Of a DNA stretch of 64,000 nucleotides, positions 25,991 to 33,893 are shown piece by piece. The notes beneath the pieces were generated by a model that did not search any database, was not told where the DNA came from, and saw nothing but the letters and a program-made list of their open reading frames with translations. The DNA is from Micromonospora echinospora. Its GTDB lineage: Bacteria; Actinomycetota; Actinomycetes; Mycobacteriales; Micromonosporaceae. The DNA is taken from positions 3,797,001 to 3,861,000 of the forward strand of contig NZ_LT607413.1 of NCBI RefSeq assembly GCF_900091495.1, written 5' to 3'. Numbering within the stretch: the first letter of the stretch is position 1; each line of letters starts with the position of its first letter. A program made the translations under genes and the position numbers.

Positions 25991-26725
25991 GTGAACCGAC
26001 AGGCCCAGGCGGTCGTCCTGCTGCTGCTCGGGGGTGCGGTGCTGCGGGCCAGCCTCACCGACCTGCACCTGCGCTACGTCAAGGCGGGGCTGCAACCCTT
26101 CCTGGTCGCCGCCGGGCTGCTGCTGGTGGCCGCCGCCGCGATGACCCTCTGGTACGAACTCCGCCCCGACGTGGACGACGACCCGGTCGACCACGACGAG
26201 GGGCACGACGACCACGGGCACGGCCACCACGGGGCGCGGGTCGGCTGGCTGCTCATCCTCCCCGTGCTCGGGCTGCTGCTGGTCGCCCCGCCGGCCCTCG
26301 GCTCGTACGCCGCCGGGCAGGCCGGGACGGTGCTGTCCGACCGGGCGACCTCCGACTACCCGCCGCTGCCCGAGGGGGACCCGGTCCGGATCACCGTGCT
26401 GGACTACGCCTCCCGGGCGCTGTTCGAGCAGGGACGGTCCATCGGGGACCGTCGGGTCCAGCTCACCGGTTTCGTCGTCACCGGTCCGGACGGGCAGCCG
26501 ATCCTGGCCCGCATGATCCTCTCCTGCTGCGCCGCCGACGGCCGCCCGGTGAAGCTCGGCCTCACCGGTGACGTCCCCGCCGGCCTGGCCGACGACACCT
26601 GGGTCGAGGTGACCGGCCGCTACACCGACCGGATCGGCCGCGACCCCGTCAACGACGCGGAGGTGCCGTACCTGGAGGTCGAGTCGTGGCGTCAGGTGCC
26701 GACCCCGAAACAGCAGTACGAGTAG
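25991..26725 (+). CDS. TIGR03943 family protein, partner of the COG0701 permease
   Basis: This 244-residue protein has GTG 25991 directly after the permease stop. Two N-terminal hydrophobic segments are followed by a strikingly acidic, histidine-rich loop (DHDEGHDDHGHGHHG, residues about 66-80), a third membrane segment and a soluble domain. That domain contains ARMILSCCAADGRPV and a GRYTDRIG-type strand. The CC pair and His loop are plausible metal ligands. Proteins of this family (COG3689) are known to occur next to COG0701 permeases and were named only as putative permease subunits. I infer a two-protein metal transporter. Confidence 0.83.
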   Translation: MNRQAQAVVLLLLGGAVLRASLTDLHLRYVKAGLQPFLVAAGLLLVAAAAMTLWYELRPDVDDDPVDHDEGHDDHGHGHHGARVGWLLILPVLGLLLVAPPALGSYAAGQAGTVLSDRATSDYPPLPEGDPVRITVLDYASRALFEQGRSIGDRRVQLTGFVVTGPDGQPILARMILSCCAADGRPVKLGLTGDVPAGLADDTWVEVTGRYTDRIGRDPVNDAEVPYLEVESWRQVPTPKQQYE

Positions 26726-26769
26726 GCCCGTCGCCGTTGCGGTGTCCGTTCCGGCGCATCCGGCGACGG

Positions 26770-26775
26770 TAGGCT
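26770..26775 (+). promoter_or_regulatory. -10 hexamer TAGGCT, leaderless layout
   Basis: TAGGCT is followed by six bases and then the ATG at 26782, with no ribosome site between. It repeats the geometry seen at 7930, 8394, 39394 and 60904. Confidence 0.5.
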
Positions 26776-26781
26776 CCGGTC

Positions 26782-27612
26782 ATGAGGATCGATGTGCGCG
26801 GGCTGACGTTCGAGGTGCACGCCGACGGCCCGGACGACGGCGAGGCGGTGCTGCTGCTGCACGGCTTCCCGCAGCACAGTGGCGAGTGGGTCGACCTGCT
26901 GCCGGCCCTGCACGCCGCCGGGCTGCGGACGTACGCGCTGGACCAGCGGGGCTACTCGCCCGGCGCCCGACCGGCGGCGGTGGAGGCGTACCGGCTGGCC
27001 GAGTGTGTGGCCGACGCGGTCGCCGTCCTCGACGCGCTCGACGTCCCCGCCGCGCACGTGGTCGGCCACGACTGGGGCGCGATCGTGGCGTGGGCCCTGG
27101 CCGCCGGGCATCCGGATCGGGTGCGCACCCTCACCGCCGTCTCCGTGCCGCACCCGGCCGCGATGGCCCGGACCATCGCCGGGGACCGGCGACAGAAGGC
27201 CCGGTCCGCGTACATGGGGCTGTTCCGTAAGGAGGGCACGGCCGAGAAGGTGCTGCTCGCCTGGCAGGCCGCCGCCCTGCGCAAGCTGCTGGGCGGGGTG
27301 GGGAACCGGGAGCGGATCGACACGTACGTGCGGCCGATGCGGGAGCCGGGCGCGCTCACCGCGGCGCTGAACTGGTACCGGGCGATGTCCGGGCGGGAGC
27401 TGGTGGCCACCGGGCCGGTGTCGGTGCCGACCACCTACGTCTGGAGCGACGGGGACACCGCGGTCGGCCGGACCGCCGCCGAGGCGTGTGCCGCGTACGT
27501 CACCGGTCCCTACCGGTTCGTCGAGCTGACCGGGGTCAGCCACTGGATTCCGGACGAGGCGCCGGGTGCCCTGGCCGAGGCCGTCCTCGTGCAGGTGGAG
27601 GCGGTCCGGTGA
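26782..27612 (+). CDS. Alpha/beta hydrolase (epoxide-hydrolase-like)
   Basis: This 276-residue protein has the alpha/beta hydrolase fold. The oxyanion block is LLLHGFPQHSGEWVDLLPAL. The nucleophile elbow GHDWGAIVAW has aspartate as nucleophile (HDWG), the sign of epoxide hydrolases and haloalkane dehalogenases. The catalytic histidine lies in GVSHWIPDEAP. The TYVWSDGD strand carries the late acidic residue. The protein is cytosolic. The start is supported by TAGGCT six bases before the ATG. No operon partner is seen. Confidence 0.88.
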   Translation: MRIDVRGLTFEVHADGPDDGEAVLLLHGFPQHSGEWVDLLPALHAAGLRTYALDQRGYSPGARPAAVEAYRLAECVADAVAVLDALDVPAAHVVGHDWGAIVAWALAAGHPDRVRTLTAVSVPHPAAMARTIAGDRRQKARSAYMGLFRKEGTAEKVLLAWQAAALRKLLGGVGNRERIDTYVRPMREPGALTAALNWYRAMSGRELVATGPVSVPTTYVWSDGDTAVGRTAAEACAAYVTGPYRFVELTGVSHWIPDEAPGALAEAVLVQVEAVR

Positions 27613-27872
27613 GCGGCCCGGTGGACGCCCCCGGAGGACGGCACGCCGGTCGGTTGCGGCGCGGGACCTGACCGGAGGCCGTCCTCCGTCGTCGGCTCCG
27701 GGGCCGCTGTCCGGTCGGTCTCGGGTGTCCGGTGGTGTCCGGTCCGTCACTCGGCCGCATGGTCCGGAAGCAGACATGTGAATGCGTTTCGTGGCACGTG
27801 GCGCGGGGCAATCGCTGTGCTGCCGGCAGGGGTCGTAACCGCCGGTTCTGGTCCTCGTGCGGAGGTGGCGGT

Positions 27873-28376
27873 TTGTCCAAGGAAACCGAGAAGCAGCGTT
27901 GGCAGCGCAACTTCGCCGACCTGCTGCAGGAGCTTCGGGTCGCCCAGACGGGCGTGCAGATCCTCTTCGCCTTCCTGCTCACCCTGCCTTTCAGCGCCGG
28001 CTTCGACGACACCACCGGGTTCCAGAAGGACGTCTACGTCGTCGCGCTGATCGCCGCCGCCGCCGCGACCGCGATGATCATTTCGCCGGTGGCGTTCCAC
28101 CGGGCACTGTTCCGCCAGGGCCGGAAGCCGGAACTGGTCCGCTTCGCCCACCTGATGGCCAGTGGCGGGCTCGCCTTCATGCTGGTCTCGATGGTCAGCG
28201 CGGTGCTGCTGATCACCGACTTCATCCTGGACCGGCCGATCGCCTTCCTGCTGAGCGCGATCACCGGCCTGTGGTTCCTGACCTTCTGGGCGATCCTGCC
28301 GTTCGCCCGACGCAACTGGGGTGAGGACGACCTCGACGACGATGACGACGACCCGGCTCCGGGTCGGTGCGACTGA
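27873..28376 (+). CDS. Four-helix membrane protein, DUF6328-like
   Basis: The protein has 167 residues from TTG 27873. This start is chosen because GGAGG at 27861-27865 stands 7 bases before it and because the upstream frame has no ribosome site. It opens LSKETEKQRWQRNFADLLQE, then four hydrophobic segments (GVQILFAFLLTLPFS, VALIAAAAATAMII, FMLVSMVSAVLLI, GLWFLTFWAILPF) and an acidic tail with DDDDDD. It resembles the DUF6328 family of actinobacterial membrane proteins of unknown function; that family call is from memory of pattern, not a search. Confidence 0.7.
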   Translation: MSKETEKQRWQRNFADLLQELRVAQTGVQILFAFLLTLPFSAGFDDTTGFQKDVYVVALIAAAAATAMIISPVAFHRALFRQGRKPELVRFAHLMASGGLAFMLVSMVSAVLLITDFILDRPIAFLLSAITGLWFLTFWAILPFARRNWGEDDLDDDDDDPAPGRCD

Positions 28377-28501
28377 TTCCTCCCGGTAACGCCACTGGCA
28401 GGGCTTACGCGACGCTACGCCTGGGTAACCACAGGGGTGGCGTCGTTCCCTGTCTACCCCGGGGACGGCGCGCGAGGCGGACCGAGGTACGAGGGGGCAG
28501 C

Positions 28502-30475
28502 ATGAGCGCCACGCAGCACGACCGTCCGGCGTCCCACCCCGACGGGGTGGGGCCACTGCCGAAGGAGGCGGGGCAGGTCTCGGAGAAGGAGGCCCGGCAG
28601 GTCGCCGAGGCGGCCCGCGAGTCGGCCTGGGACCGGCCGAGCTTCGGCAAGGAACTGTTCCTCGGTCGGTTCCGGCTCGACCTGATCGACCCCTGGCCGC
28701 GTACCGACCCGGCGGAGGCCGCCCGCGCCGACGAGTTCCTCGCCACCCTGCGGGCCTACCTGGAGTCCGAGGTGGACGGGGCGGCGATCGAGCGGGACGC
28801 GTCCATTCCGGACGAGGTTTTCCAGGGCCTGGCCCGGATCGGCGCCTTCGGCATGAAGATCGACCCGGCGTACGGCGGTCTCGGGCTGAGCCACCTGCAC
28901 TACTGCCGGGCGCTGATGCTGGCCGGCTCGGTCAGTCCGGCGATCGGCGCGCTGCTCAGCGCCCACCAGTCCATCGGCGTGCCGCAGCCGCTGAAGATGT
29001 TCGGCACCGAGGAGCAGCGGCAGCGCTTCCTGCCCCGGTTGGCCGCCGGTGAGGTCTCCGCGTTCCTGCTCACCGAGCCGGACGTCGGCTCGGACCCGGC
29101 CCGCCTGGGCACCACCGCCGAACCGACCGCCGACGGCACCGGCTACCGGCTCAACGGGGTGAAGCTCTGGGCCACCAACGGCACGGTCGCCTCGCTGCTG
29201 GTGGTGATGGCCCGGGTGCCGGCCGGCGAGGGCGGCCGGGGCGGCATCACCGCCTTCGTGGTCGACGGCGACGCCGAGGGGATCACCGTCGAACGGCGCA
29301 ACGCCTTCATCGGGCTGCGCGGTCTGGAGAACAGCCTCACCCGCTTCCACGACGTCTTCGTGCCGAAGGAGAACGTCATCGGCGGCGAGGGACGAGGTCT
29401 GAAAATCGCCCTCAGCACGCTCAACACCGGTCGGCTCTCGCTGCCGGCGATGTGCGTCGGCGCCGGCAAGTGGTCGTTGAACGTGGCCCGCCAGTGGGCC
29501 GCCGACCGGGTGCAGTGGGGGCGTCCGGTCGCCGAGCACGAGGCGGTCGCCACCAAACTCTCCTTCATCGCCGCCACCACGTACGGCATGGAGTCCATGC
29601 TGGACCTCTCCTGCCTGCTCGCCGACGACGACCGCAACGACATCCGGATCGAGGCCGCCCTGGCCAAGCTCTACGCCAGCGAGATGGCCTGGCGGATCGT
29701 CGACGAACTGGTGCAGATCCGGGGCGGACGGGGCTACGAGACCGCCGAGTCGCTGGCCGCCCGGGGGGAACGCCCGGCCGCCGTCGAACAGCTCCTCCGC
29801 GACCTGCGGATCAACCGGATCTTCGAGGGCTCCACCGAGATCATGCATCTGCTGATCGCCCGGGAGGCGGTCGACGCGCACCTCTCCGTCGCCGGGGACA
29901 TCATCGACCCGGACGCCGGGCTCGGCCGCAAGGCCCGCGCCGGGGCCCGCGCGGGCGCCTTCTACGCCCGCTGGCTGCCCACCCTCGCGGTCGGCCGCAG
30001 CCAGGCGCCCGGTGCGTACGCCGAGTTCGGCCCGCTCGCCGGCCACCTGCGGCACGTCGAGAAGACCTCCCGGAAGCTGGCCCGCTCGACCTTCTACGCG
30101 ATGTCCCGCTGGCAGGGGAAGATGGAGCGCAAGCAGGCCTTCCTCGGCCGGATCGTGGACATCGGGGCGGAGCTGTTCGCCATGTCGGCGGTCTGCGTCC
30201 GGGCGCACGCCGAACGGGACACCCACCCCGAGGGGCGCGAGCTGGCCGACCTGTTCTGCCGGCAGGCCCGGCTGCGCATCGAGGCCCTCTTCACCAACCT
30301 CTGGTCGAACACCGACCCGGTGGACGTGGTCGCCGCCCGGCGGATCGTCGCGGGCCGGTACGCCAGCCTGGAGGAGGGCGTGCTCACCCCGCCGGACGAC
30401 CTGCCCTGGGTGGCCCGTTGGTCACCCGGCCCGTCCACGGCACCGGACGTCCGCCGCCGCATCCCGCCCCGGTAA
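28502..30475 (+). CDS. Acyl-CoA dehydrogenase, long (VLCAD-like) form
   Basis: The protein has 657 residues from ATG 28502, preceded by GAGGGGG. FAD-binding acyl-CoA dehydrogenase blocks are AFLLTEPDVGSDPARL, YRLNGVKLWATNG and GLRGLENSLTRF. The C-terminal catalytic region is IRGGRGYETAESL, then RINRIFEGSTEIMHLLI, where the glutamate in FEG matches the VLCAD/ACAD9 catalytic base position. A 170-residue C-terminal helical extension beyond the usual 380-400 also fits that subgroup. It oxidises acyl-CoA to 2-enoyl-CoA. Electron-transfer partners are not in the window. Confidence 0.9.
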   Translation: MSATQHDRPASHPDGVGPLPKEAGQVSEKEARQVAEAARESAWDRPSFGKELFLGRFRLDLIDPWPRTDPAEAARADEFLATLRAYLESEVDGAAIERDASIPDEVFQGLARIGAFGMKIDPAYGGLGLSHLHYCRALMLAGSVSPAIGALLSAHQSIGVPQPLKMFGTEEQRQRFLPRLAAGEVSAFLLTEPDVGSDPARLGTTAEPTADGTGYRLNGVKLWATNGTVASLLVVMARVPAGEGGRGGITAFVVDGDAEGITVERRNAFIGLRGLENSLTRFHDVFVPKENVIGGEGRGLKIALSTLNTGRLSLPAMCVGAGKWSLNVARQWAADRVQWGRPVAEHEAVATKLSFIAATTYGMESMLDLSCLLADDDRNDIRIEAALAKLYASEMAWRIVDELVQIRGGRGYETAESLAARGERPAAVEQLLRDLRINRIFEGSTEIMHLLIAREAVDAHLSVAGDIIDPDAGLGRKARAGARAGAFYARWLPTLAVGRSQAPGAYAEFGPLAGHLRHVEKTSRKLARSTFYAMSRWQGKMERKQAFLGRIVDIGAELFAMSAVCVRAHAERDTHPEGRELADLFCRQARLRIEALFTNLWSNTDPVDVVAARRIVAGRYASLEEGVLTPPDDLPWVARWSPGPSTAPDVRRRIPPR

Positions 30476-30577
30476 CCGTCCACGCCCGGGTGGCTGCCCC
30501 GCGCCGGGTGGCTGCCCGGTCCCGGCCCCTGCCGGGCTCCCGCGGTGCTCCCGCCGGACCCTGTCGGGCCGGTGGGG

Positions 30578-30745
30578 TCAGCGGTTGACCGCCCAGACCA
30601 GCACGGCCACCAGGATGATCCCGTTCAGCACGCCGAGCACCACGTACGCGGTGGAAGGCATCTTCTGCCCGCGCCGGGCGAGACTCATCAGGTAGCCGGC
30701 GTAGCCGAACAGCAGCAGGGCCATGACGATCAGGAAGTAGAGCAC
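30578..30745 (-). CDS. 55-residue two-span membrane protein
   Basis: The reverse-strand frame from GTG 30745 encodes 55 residues: two hydrophobic segments (YFLIVMALLLFGYAGYL and YVVLGVLNGIILVAVLVWAV) joined by the basic turn SLARRGQKMPS. It starts 10 bases after the stop of the next upstream membrane-protein gene, with TAAGG as a weak ribosome site. Codon use is GC-rich like its neighbours. I do not recognise a family. The two-helix hairpin with a basic loop suggests a small integral membrane subunit. Confidence 0.6.
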   Translation of the reverse strand: MLYFLIVMALLLFGYAGYLMSLARRGQKMPSTAYVVLGVLNGIILVAVLVWAVNR

Positions 30746-30754
30746 CGGTCGACC

Positions 30755-31360
30755 TTAGCGTTTCGTCCGCAGGCCGAGTTCACGCAGTTCCAGGGCGGCG
30801 AGCGCGTCGACGGTGTCCGGGTCCCCGCGCCGCCACGCCTCGGCCACGTCCGGGGCGATCCGGGTGAGCCGGCCCAGCGGCTGCCCGGCCAGCGCCCGCA
30901 GGGCGAGCAGGTCCCGGCCGGCGGGCGCGGACCGCAGGGCCGCCGCCGCGCCGGCCCGGCGCATCCAGCGCAGGCGCAGCGGCAGCCAACCGAACAGCAC
31001 CAGCCCGAGCGGGAACACCAACACCGCCACGGCCAGCGCCCACGCCAACTGGTCGACCAGTTCCTGCTGGTCACGCCCGGCGTCGGCGACCGCCCGGGCC
31101 GCCTCGGCGGCCCGCTCGAACGGGGTGGTCAGCTCGTCGCCGACCAACGGGACCCGGCCGATCTTGCCGCTGGCGTCGGCCAGGTTCTCGGCCAGGCCGC
31201 CACCGGCGCCCTCCAGCTTCTGCCCCGGTACGGCGAGCCGCTGCACCAGGTCGTGCAGCCACATCGCGCCCCGGATCGCGGCATACACCCAGGCGACGAC
31301 GAGCAGGTCGGTGACGAGTTGGCGGGCGGCGGTGGGAAAACGGTCGGCGTAGATCCTCAC
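30755..31360 (-). CDS. Membrane protein of unknown function
   Basis: This protein has 201 residues from GTG 31360 (VRIYADRFPTAARQL); an ATG at 31411 would add 17 residues. There is an N-terminal hydrophobic segment LLVVAWVYAAIRGAMWL, then a soluble stretch of about 60 residues, a second one LAWALAVAVLVFPLGLVLF, and a C-terminal cytosolic part rich in Leu, Ala and Arg. No family is recognised. It lies downstream of zur on the same strand, 90 bases from it, and is followed by the 55-residue membrane protein, with which it probably forms a pair. Confidence 0.7.
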   Translation of the reverse strand: MRIYADRFPTAARQLVTDLLVVAWVYAAIRGAMWLHDLVQRLAVPGQKLEGAGGGLAENLADASGKIGRVPLVGDELTTPFERAAEAARAVADAGRDQQELVDQLAWALAVAVLVFPLGLVLFGWLPLRLRWMRRAGAAAALRSAPAGRDLLALRALAGQPLGRLTRIAPDVAEAWRRGDPDTVDALAALELRELGLRTKR

Positions 31361-31450
31361 GCCGCACAGCGTGCCACGCGACACGTCCCGCCGCTGACCG
31401 CGCCGGAGCACCCCACCGCCGGCCCGCCCGCGCCCGGCCCGGCGGTCCGG

Positions 31451-31855
31451 TCAGCCGGCGGCGGCGCAGGACGGGCAGGTGCCGAAGATCTCCAGGGTGT
31501 GGCTGACGTCGGAGTAGCCGTGCTGGGCGGCCACCCGGTCGGCCCAGGTCTCCACCGCCGGGCCGGCGACCTCCACCGTCCGCCCGCACGAGCGGCAGAC
31601 CAGGTGGTGGTGGTGTCCCTCGCTGCACCGGCGGTAGAGATGCTCACCGCCGGGCGGGCGCATCACGTCGATCTCGCCCGCGTCGGCCAGCCCCTGAAGG
31701 GTCCGGTAGACGGTGGTCAGGCCGACCCGCTCGCCCCGCTCGCGGAGCATGGCGTGCAGGTCCTGTGCGCTGTGGAAGCCCTCCACCTCGGCGAGCAGCG
31801 CACTGACCGCCGTGCGCTGCCGGGTGTTGCGCACGGCCGTACCGCTCTCGCTCAC
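31451..31855 (-). CDS. zur: Zinc uptake regulator Zur (Fur family)
   Basis: This 134-residue Fur-family repressor starts at GTG 31855. The winged helix contains TRQRTAVSALLAEVEGFHSA, then VGLTTVYRTLQGLADAG. The metal sites are EHLYRRCSEGHHHHLVCRSC and a C-terminal CPSC pair for structural zinc. Zinc-loaded Zur represses zinc importers. It is the last zinc gene of the znuA-znuC-znuB-smtB group. The smtB-zur order matches the mycobacterial pair Rv2358-Rv2359, an established zinc-responsive unit. The GTG is reached through a 24-codon frame that overlaps both smtB and zur. Confidence 0.93.
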   Translation of the reverse strand: MSESGTAVRNTRQRTAVSALLAEVEGFHSAQDLHAMLRERGERVGLTTVYRTLQGLADAGEIDVMRPPGGEHLYRRCSEGHHHHLVCRSCGRTVEVAGPAVETWADRVAAQHGYSDVSHTLEIFGTCPSCAAAG

Positions 31856-31926
31856 GCCGCCGTCTCCCTCGCCCCGACTCCGGCCCCGGGCCCGGCCCCG
31901 CTGGTCCGCTCGCTCTGGTCGCTCAT
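31852..31926 (-). CDS. 24-codon micro-ORF linking smtB and zur
   Basis: ATG 31926 overlaps the smtB stop as ATGA, and its TGA (31854-31852) overlaps the zur GTG as GTGA. The frame encodes MSDQSERTSG followed by a Gly/Ala-rich run. No function is recognised. It may serve as a translational bridge, or reflect a one-base length change in an originally longer zur N-terminus. Listed as a candidate only. Confidence 0.4.
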   Translation of the reverse strand: MSDQSERTSGAGPGAGVGARETAA

Positions 31927-32222
31927 GTCCCCTCCCCGGCGTGGCTGACCGCGTCGGCCACGATGTGCGCGACGTGCTCGTCGACCAGGGCGTAGGCGAT
32001 CTCCCGGCCCCGCCGGGAACCGCGCACCACACCGGCTCCGCGCAGCACCCGCAGGTGCTGGGAGACCAGGGGTTGCGTCGCGCCGAGCTTCTCCACCAGT
32101 TCGTGGACACAGCGTTCACCCTGGGCGAGCTCGCTGACGATGGCCAGCCGGATCGGCGCGGAGAGGGCGCGCAGCAGGTCTCCCGCGCCCTCGTACGCGT
32201 CGTATCCGTTGGTGCTGGTCAC
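31923..32222 (-). CDS. smtB: ArsR/SmtB family zinc-sensing repressor
   Basis: This 99-residue winged-helix repressor opens with LLRALSAPIRLAIVSEL and has the recognition helix GATQPLVSQHLRVLRGAG. The C-terminal helix carries D81-x-H83-x10-H94-x2-E97, exactly the alpha-5 zinc-ligand pattern of SmtB/CzrA sensors. Proteins of this type leave DNA when zinc binds. In mycobacteria the homologue controls the smtB-zur pair, so that zur is made only when zinc is sufficient. It starts 44 bases after znuB ends. The same arrangement here suggests the same two-sensor logic. Confidence 0.92.
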   Translation of the reverse strand: MTSTNGYDAYEGAGDLLRALSAPIRLAIVSELAQGERCVHELVEKLGATQPLVSQHLRVLRGAGVVRGSRRGREIAYALVDEHVAHIVADAVSHAGEGT

Positions 32223-32265
32223 CCTGCAACGGTAACCAATGCCGGCACGACCGGGGGGACCAGGA

Positions 32266-33132
32266 TCAGCCCAGCACCACCTCGTGCGGCTCCGACGCCG
32301 CTGGCGCGGCCGGCGTACGTCGTCGACGCAGGGCCCGCCAGGCCGCCGCGCCGACCGCGACGACGAGGAAGGAGGCTATCGCGAGCACCACCACCGACGC
32401 GCCGGGGGCCGTGTCCGCGACCGCCGCCACCCAGACTCCACTGCCGGCGGCCAGCAGGCCGACCGCCATCGCCATCGCCATCGTGCTGCGGAACCCCCGG
32501 GTGACCTGCTGCGCGGTGGCCACCGGGACGACCATCAGCGCGCTGATCAGCAGGACGCCCACCGCCCGCATGGCGATCGTGACGGTCACCGCCGTGGTCA
32601 CCGCCAGCAGCAGGTTGAGCGTACGGACCGGCAGGCCGGAGACCCGGGCGTACTCCTCGTCGTGGCAGACCGCGAAGAGCGCCGGGCGCAACGCGACCAT
32701 GACGACCAGCACCGCCACCCCCAGCACCGCGATGGTGACCAGGTCCGTGCGCGAGGTGGTGGTCAGCGCGCCGAACAGGTACGCGTTCAGGTTGGCGTTG
32801 CTGGCGTCGGAGAGCCCGACCAGCATCACGCCACCGGCGATGCCGCCGTAGAAGAGCAACGCCAGCGCCAGGTCACCGGAGGTACGACCACGCTCCCGGA
32901 CCAGCTCGATGACGACCGCGCCGAGGGTGGCGGCGAGCACCGCCATGATCACCGGCGACTGGTTGAACAGCAGGCCGGCCCCGACCCCGGTCAGGGCCAC
33001 GTGACCGATCCCGTCACCGATCAGCGCCAGCCGGCGCTGCACCAGGTAGATGCCGAGCGCCGGGGCGGCGAGACCGATGATCAGCGCGCCGACCAGGGCG
33101 CGGAGCATGAAGTCGTACTGGAAGAGGCTCAC
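32266..33132 (-). CDS. znuB: Zinc ABC transporter permease ZnuB
   Basis: The protein has 288 residues from GTG 33132, which shares GTGA with the znuC stop; ATG 33144 is the alternative. It is an ABC-3 family permease with about eight hydrophobic segments and the patterns ALIIGLAAPALGIYLVQRRLALIGDGIGHVALTGVG and RAVGVLLISALMVVPVATA. It forms the membrane channel for zinc imported by ZnuA/ZnuC. The translational overlap with znuC and the downstream smtB-zur genes tie it to zinc homeostasis; manganese, the other ABC-3 substrate, is less likely in this context. Confidence 0.93.
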   Translation of the reverse strand: MSLFQYDFMLRALVGALIIGLAAPALGIYLVQRRLALIGDGIGHVALTGVGAGLLFNQSPVIMAVLAATLGAVVIELVRERGRTSGDLALALLFYGGIAGGVMLVGLSDASNANLNAYLFGALTTTSRTDLVTIAVLGVAVLVVMVALRPALFAVCHDEEYARVSGLPVRTLNLLLAVTTAVTVTIAMRAVGVLLISALMVVPVATAQQVTRGFRSTMAMAMAVGLLAAGSGVWVAAVADTAPGASVVVLAIASFLVVAVGAAAWRALRRRRTPAAPAASEPHEVVLG

Positions 33133-33893
33133 GGCGTGCTCCACAGCCCGGCGGGCTCCTCGGGACCGTGCGGGTGCACGTGGTCGTGGTCGGGGTCCGC
33201 GTGGTGACCGGCCGGCTCCGGGACCGCGCCGTCGTGCGCGATGCCCCCCTGGTGGACGACCACCGCCCGGCTGATCAGCGGACGCAGCGGACCCAGCTCG
33301 TGGGCGACCAGCAGCACCGTCCCGCCACCGGTGACGAACCCCCGCAGCGCCTCGGCGAAGGCCTCCTGGCTCACCGCGTCCACCCCGGCGGTCGGCTCGT
33401 CGAGCACCAGCAGTTCCGGCTGCCCGGCCAGCGCCCGCGCGATCAGGGTGCGCTGCTGCTGCCCGCCGGAGAGGGTCGCCACCGGGTCACCGGCCCGGTC
33501 GGCGAGCCCGACCGCGCGCAGCGCCCCGGCGACCGCCGCCCGGTCGGCGCGACCGGCCGGACGCAGGATCCCCCGCCGGGCCAACCGCCCCGAGGCGACC
33601 ACCTCCGCGACCGTCGCCGGTACGCCGCTGCCGGCTCCGAGGCGCTGCGGGACGTACCCGATGCGGTGCCACTGCCGGAAACGGCGCAGCGGCGTGCCGA
33701 AGAGGGTGACCCGCCCGGCGCCGAGCGGTACCAGGCCCAGCACGGCGCGGATCAGGGTGGACTTGCCGGAGCCGTTGGCCCCGAGCACGGCGACGACCTC
33801 ACCGGCGGAGATCGCCAGTGAGACGTCACGGAGCACGGGGCGGCCGTCGTAGCCGACCACCCCGTGCTCCACGGTGACGACGGGTTCGCTCAC
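33129..33893 (-). CDS. znuC: Zinc ABC transporter ATPase ZnuC
   Basis: The protein has 254 residues from GTG 33893, overlapping the znuA stop as GTGA. Walker A is GANGSGKSTLIRAVL, the signature LSGGQQQRTLIA, Walker B ELLVLDEPTAGVD, and the H-loop LLVAHELGP. The C-terminal tail is histidine/aspartate-rich (HHADPDHDHVHPHG), an unusual metal-binding-like extension often seen in actinobacterial ZnuC. It energises zinc import with ZnuA and ZnuB. Confidence 0.94.
   Translation of the reverse strand: MSEPVVTVEHGVVGYDGRPVLRDVSLAISAGEVVAVLGANGSGKSTLIRAVLGLVPLGAGRVTLFGTPLRRFRQWHRIGYVPQRLGAGSGVPATVAEVVASGRLARRGILRPAGRADRAAVAGALRAVGLADRAGDPVATLSGGQQQRTLIARALAGQPELLVLDEPTAGVDAVSQEAFAEALRGFVTGGGTVLLVAHELGPLRPLISRAVVVHQGGIAHDGAVPEPAGHHADPDHDHVHPHGPEEPAGLWSTP

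Noticed and set aside
31451..32119. Longer Zur beginning upstream of GTG 31855
   Set aside because: The extension overlaps smtB in another frame and has no Fur similarity; the Fur family start fits 31855.
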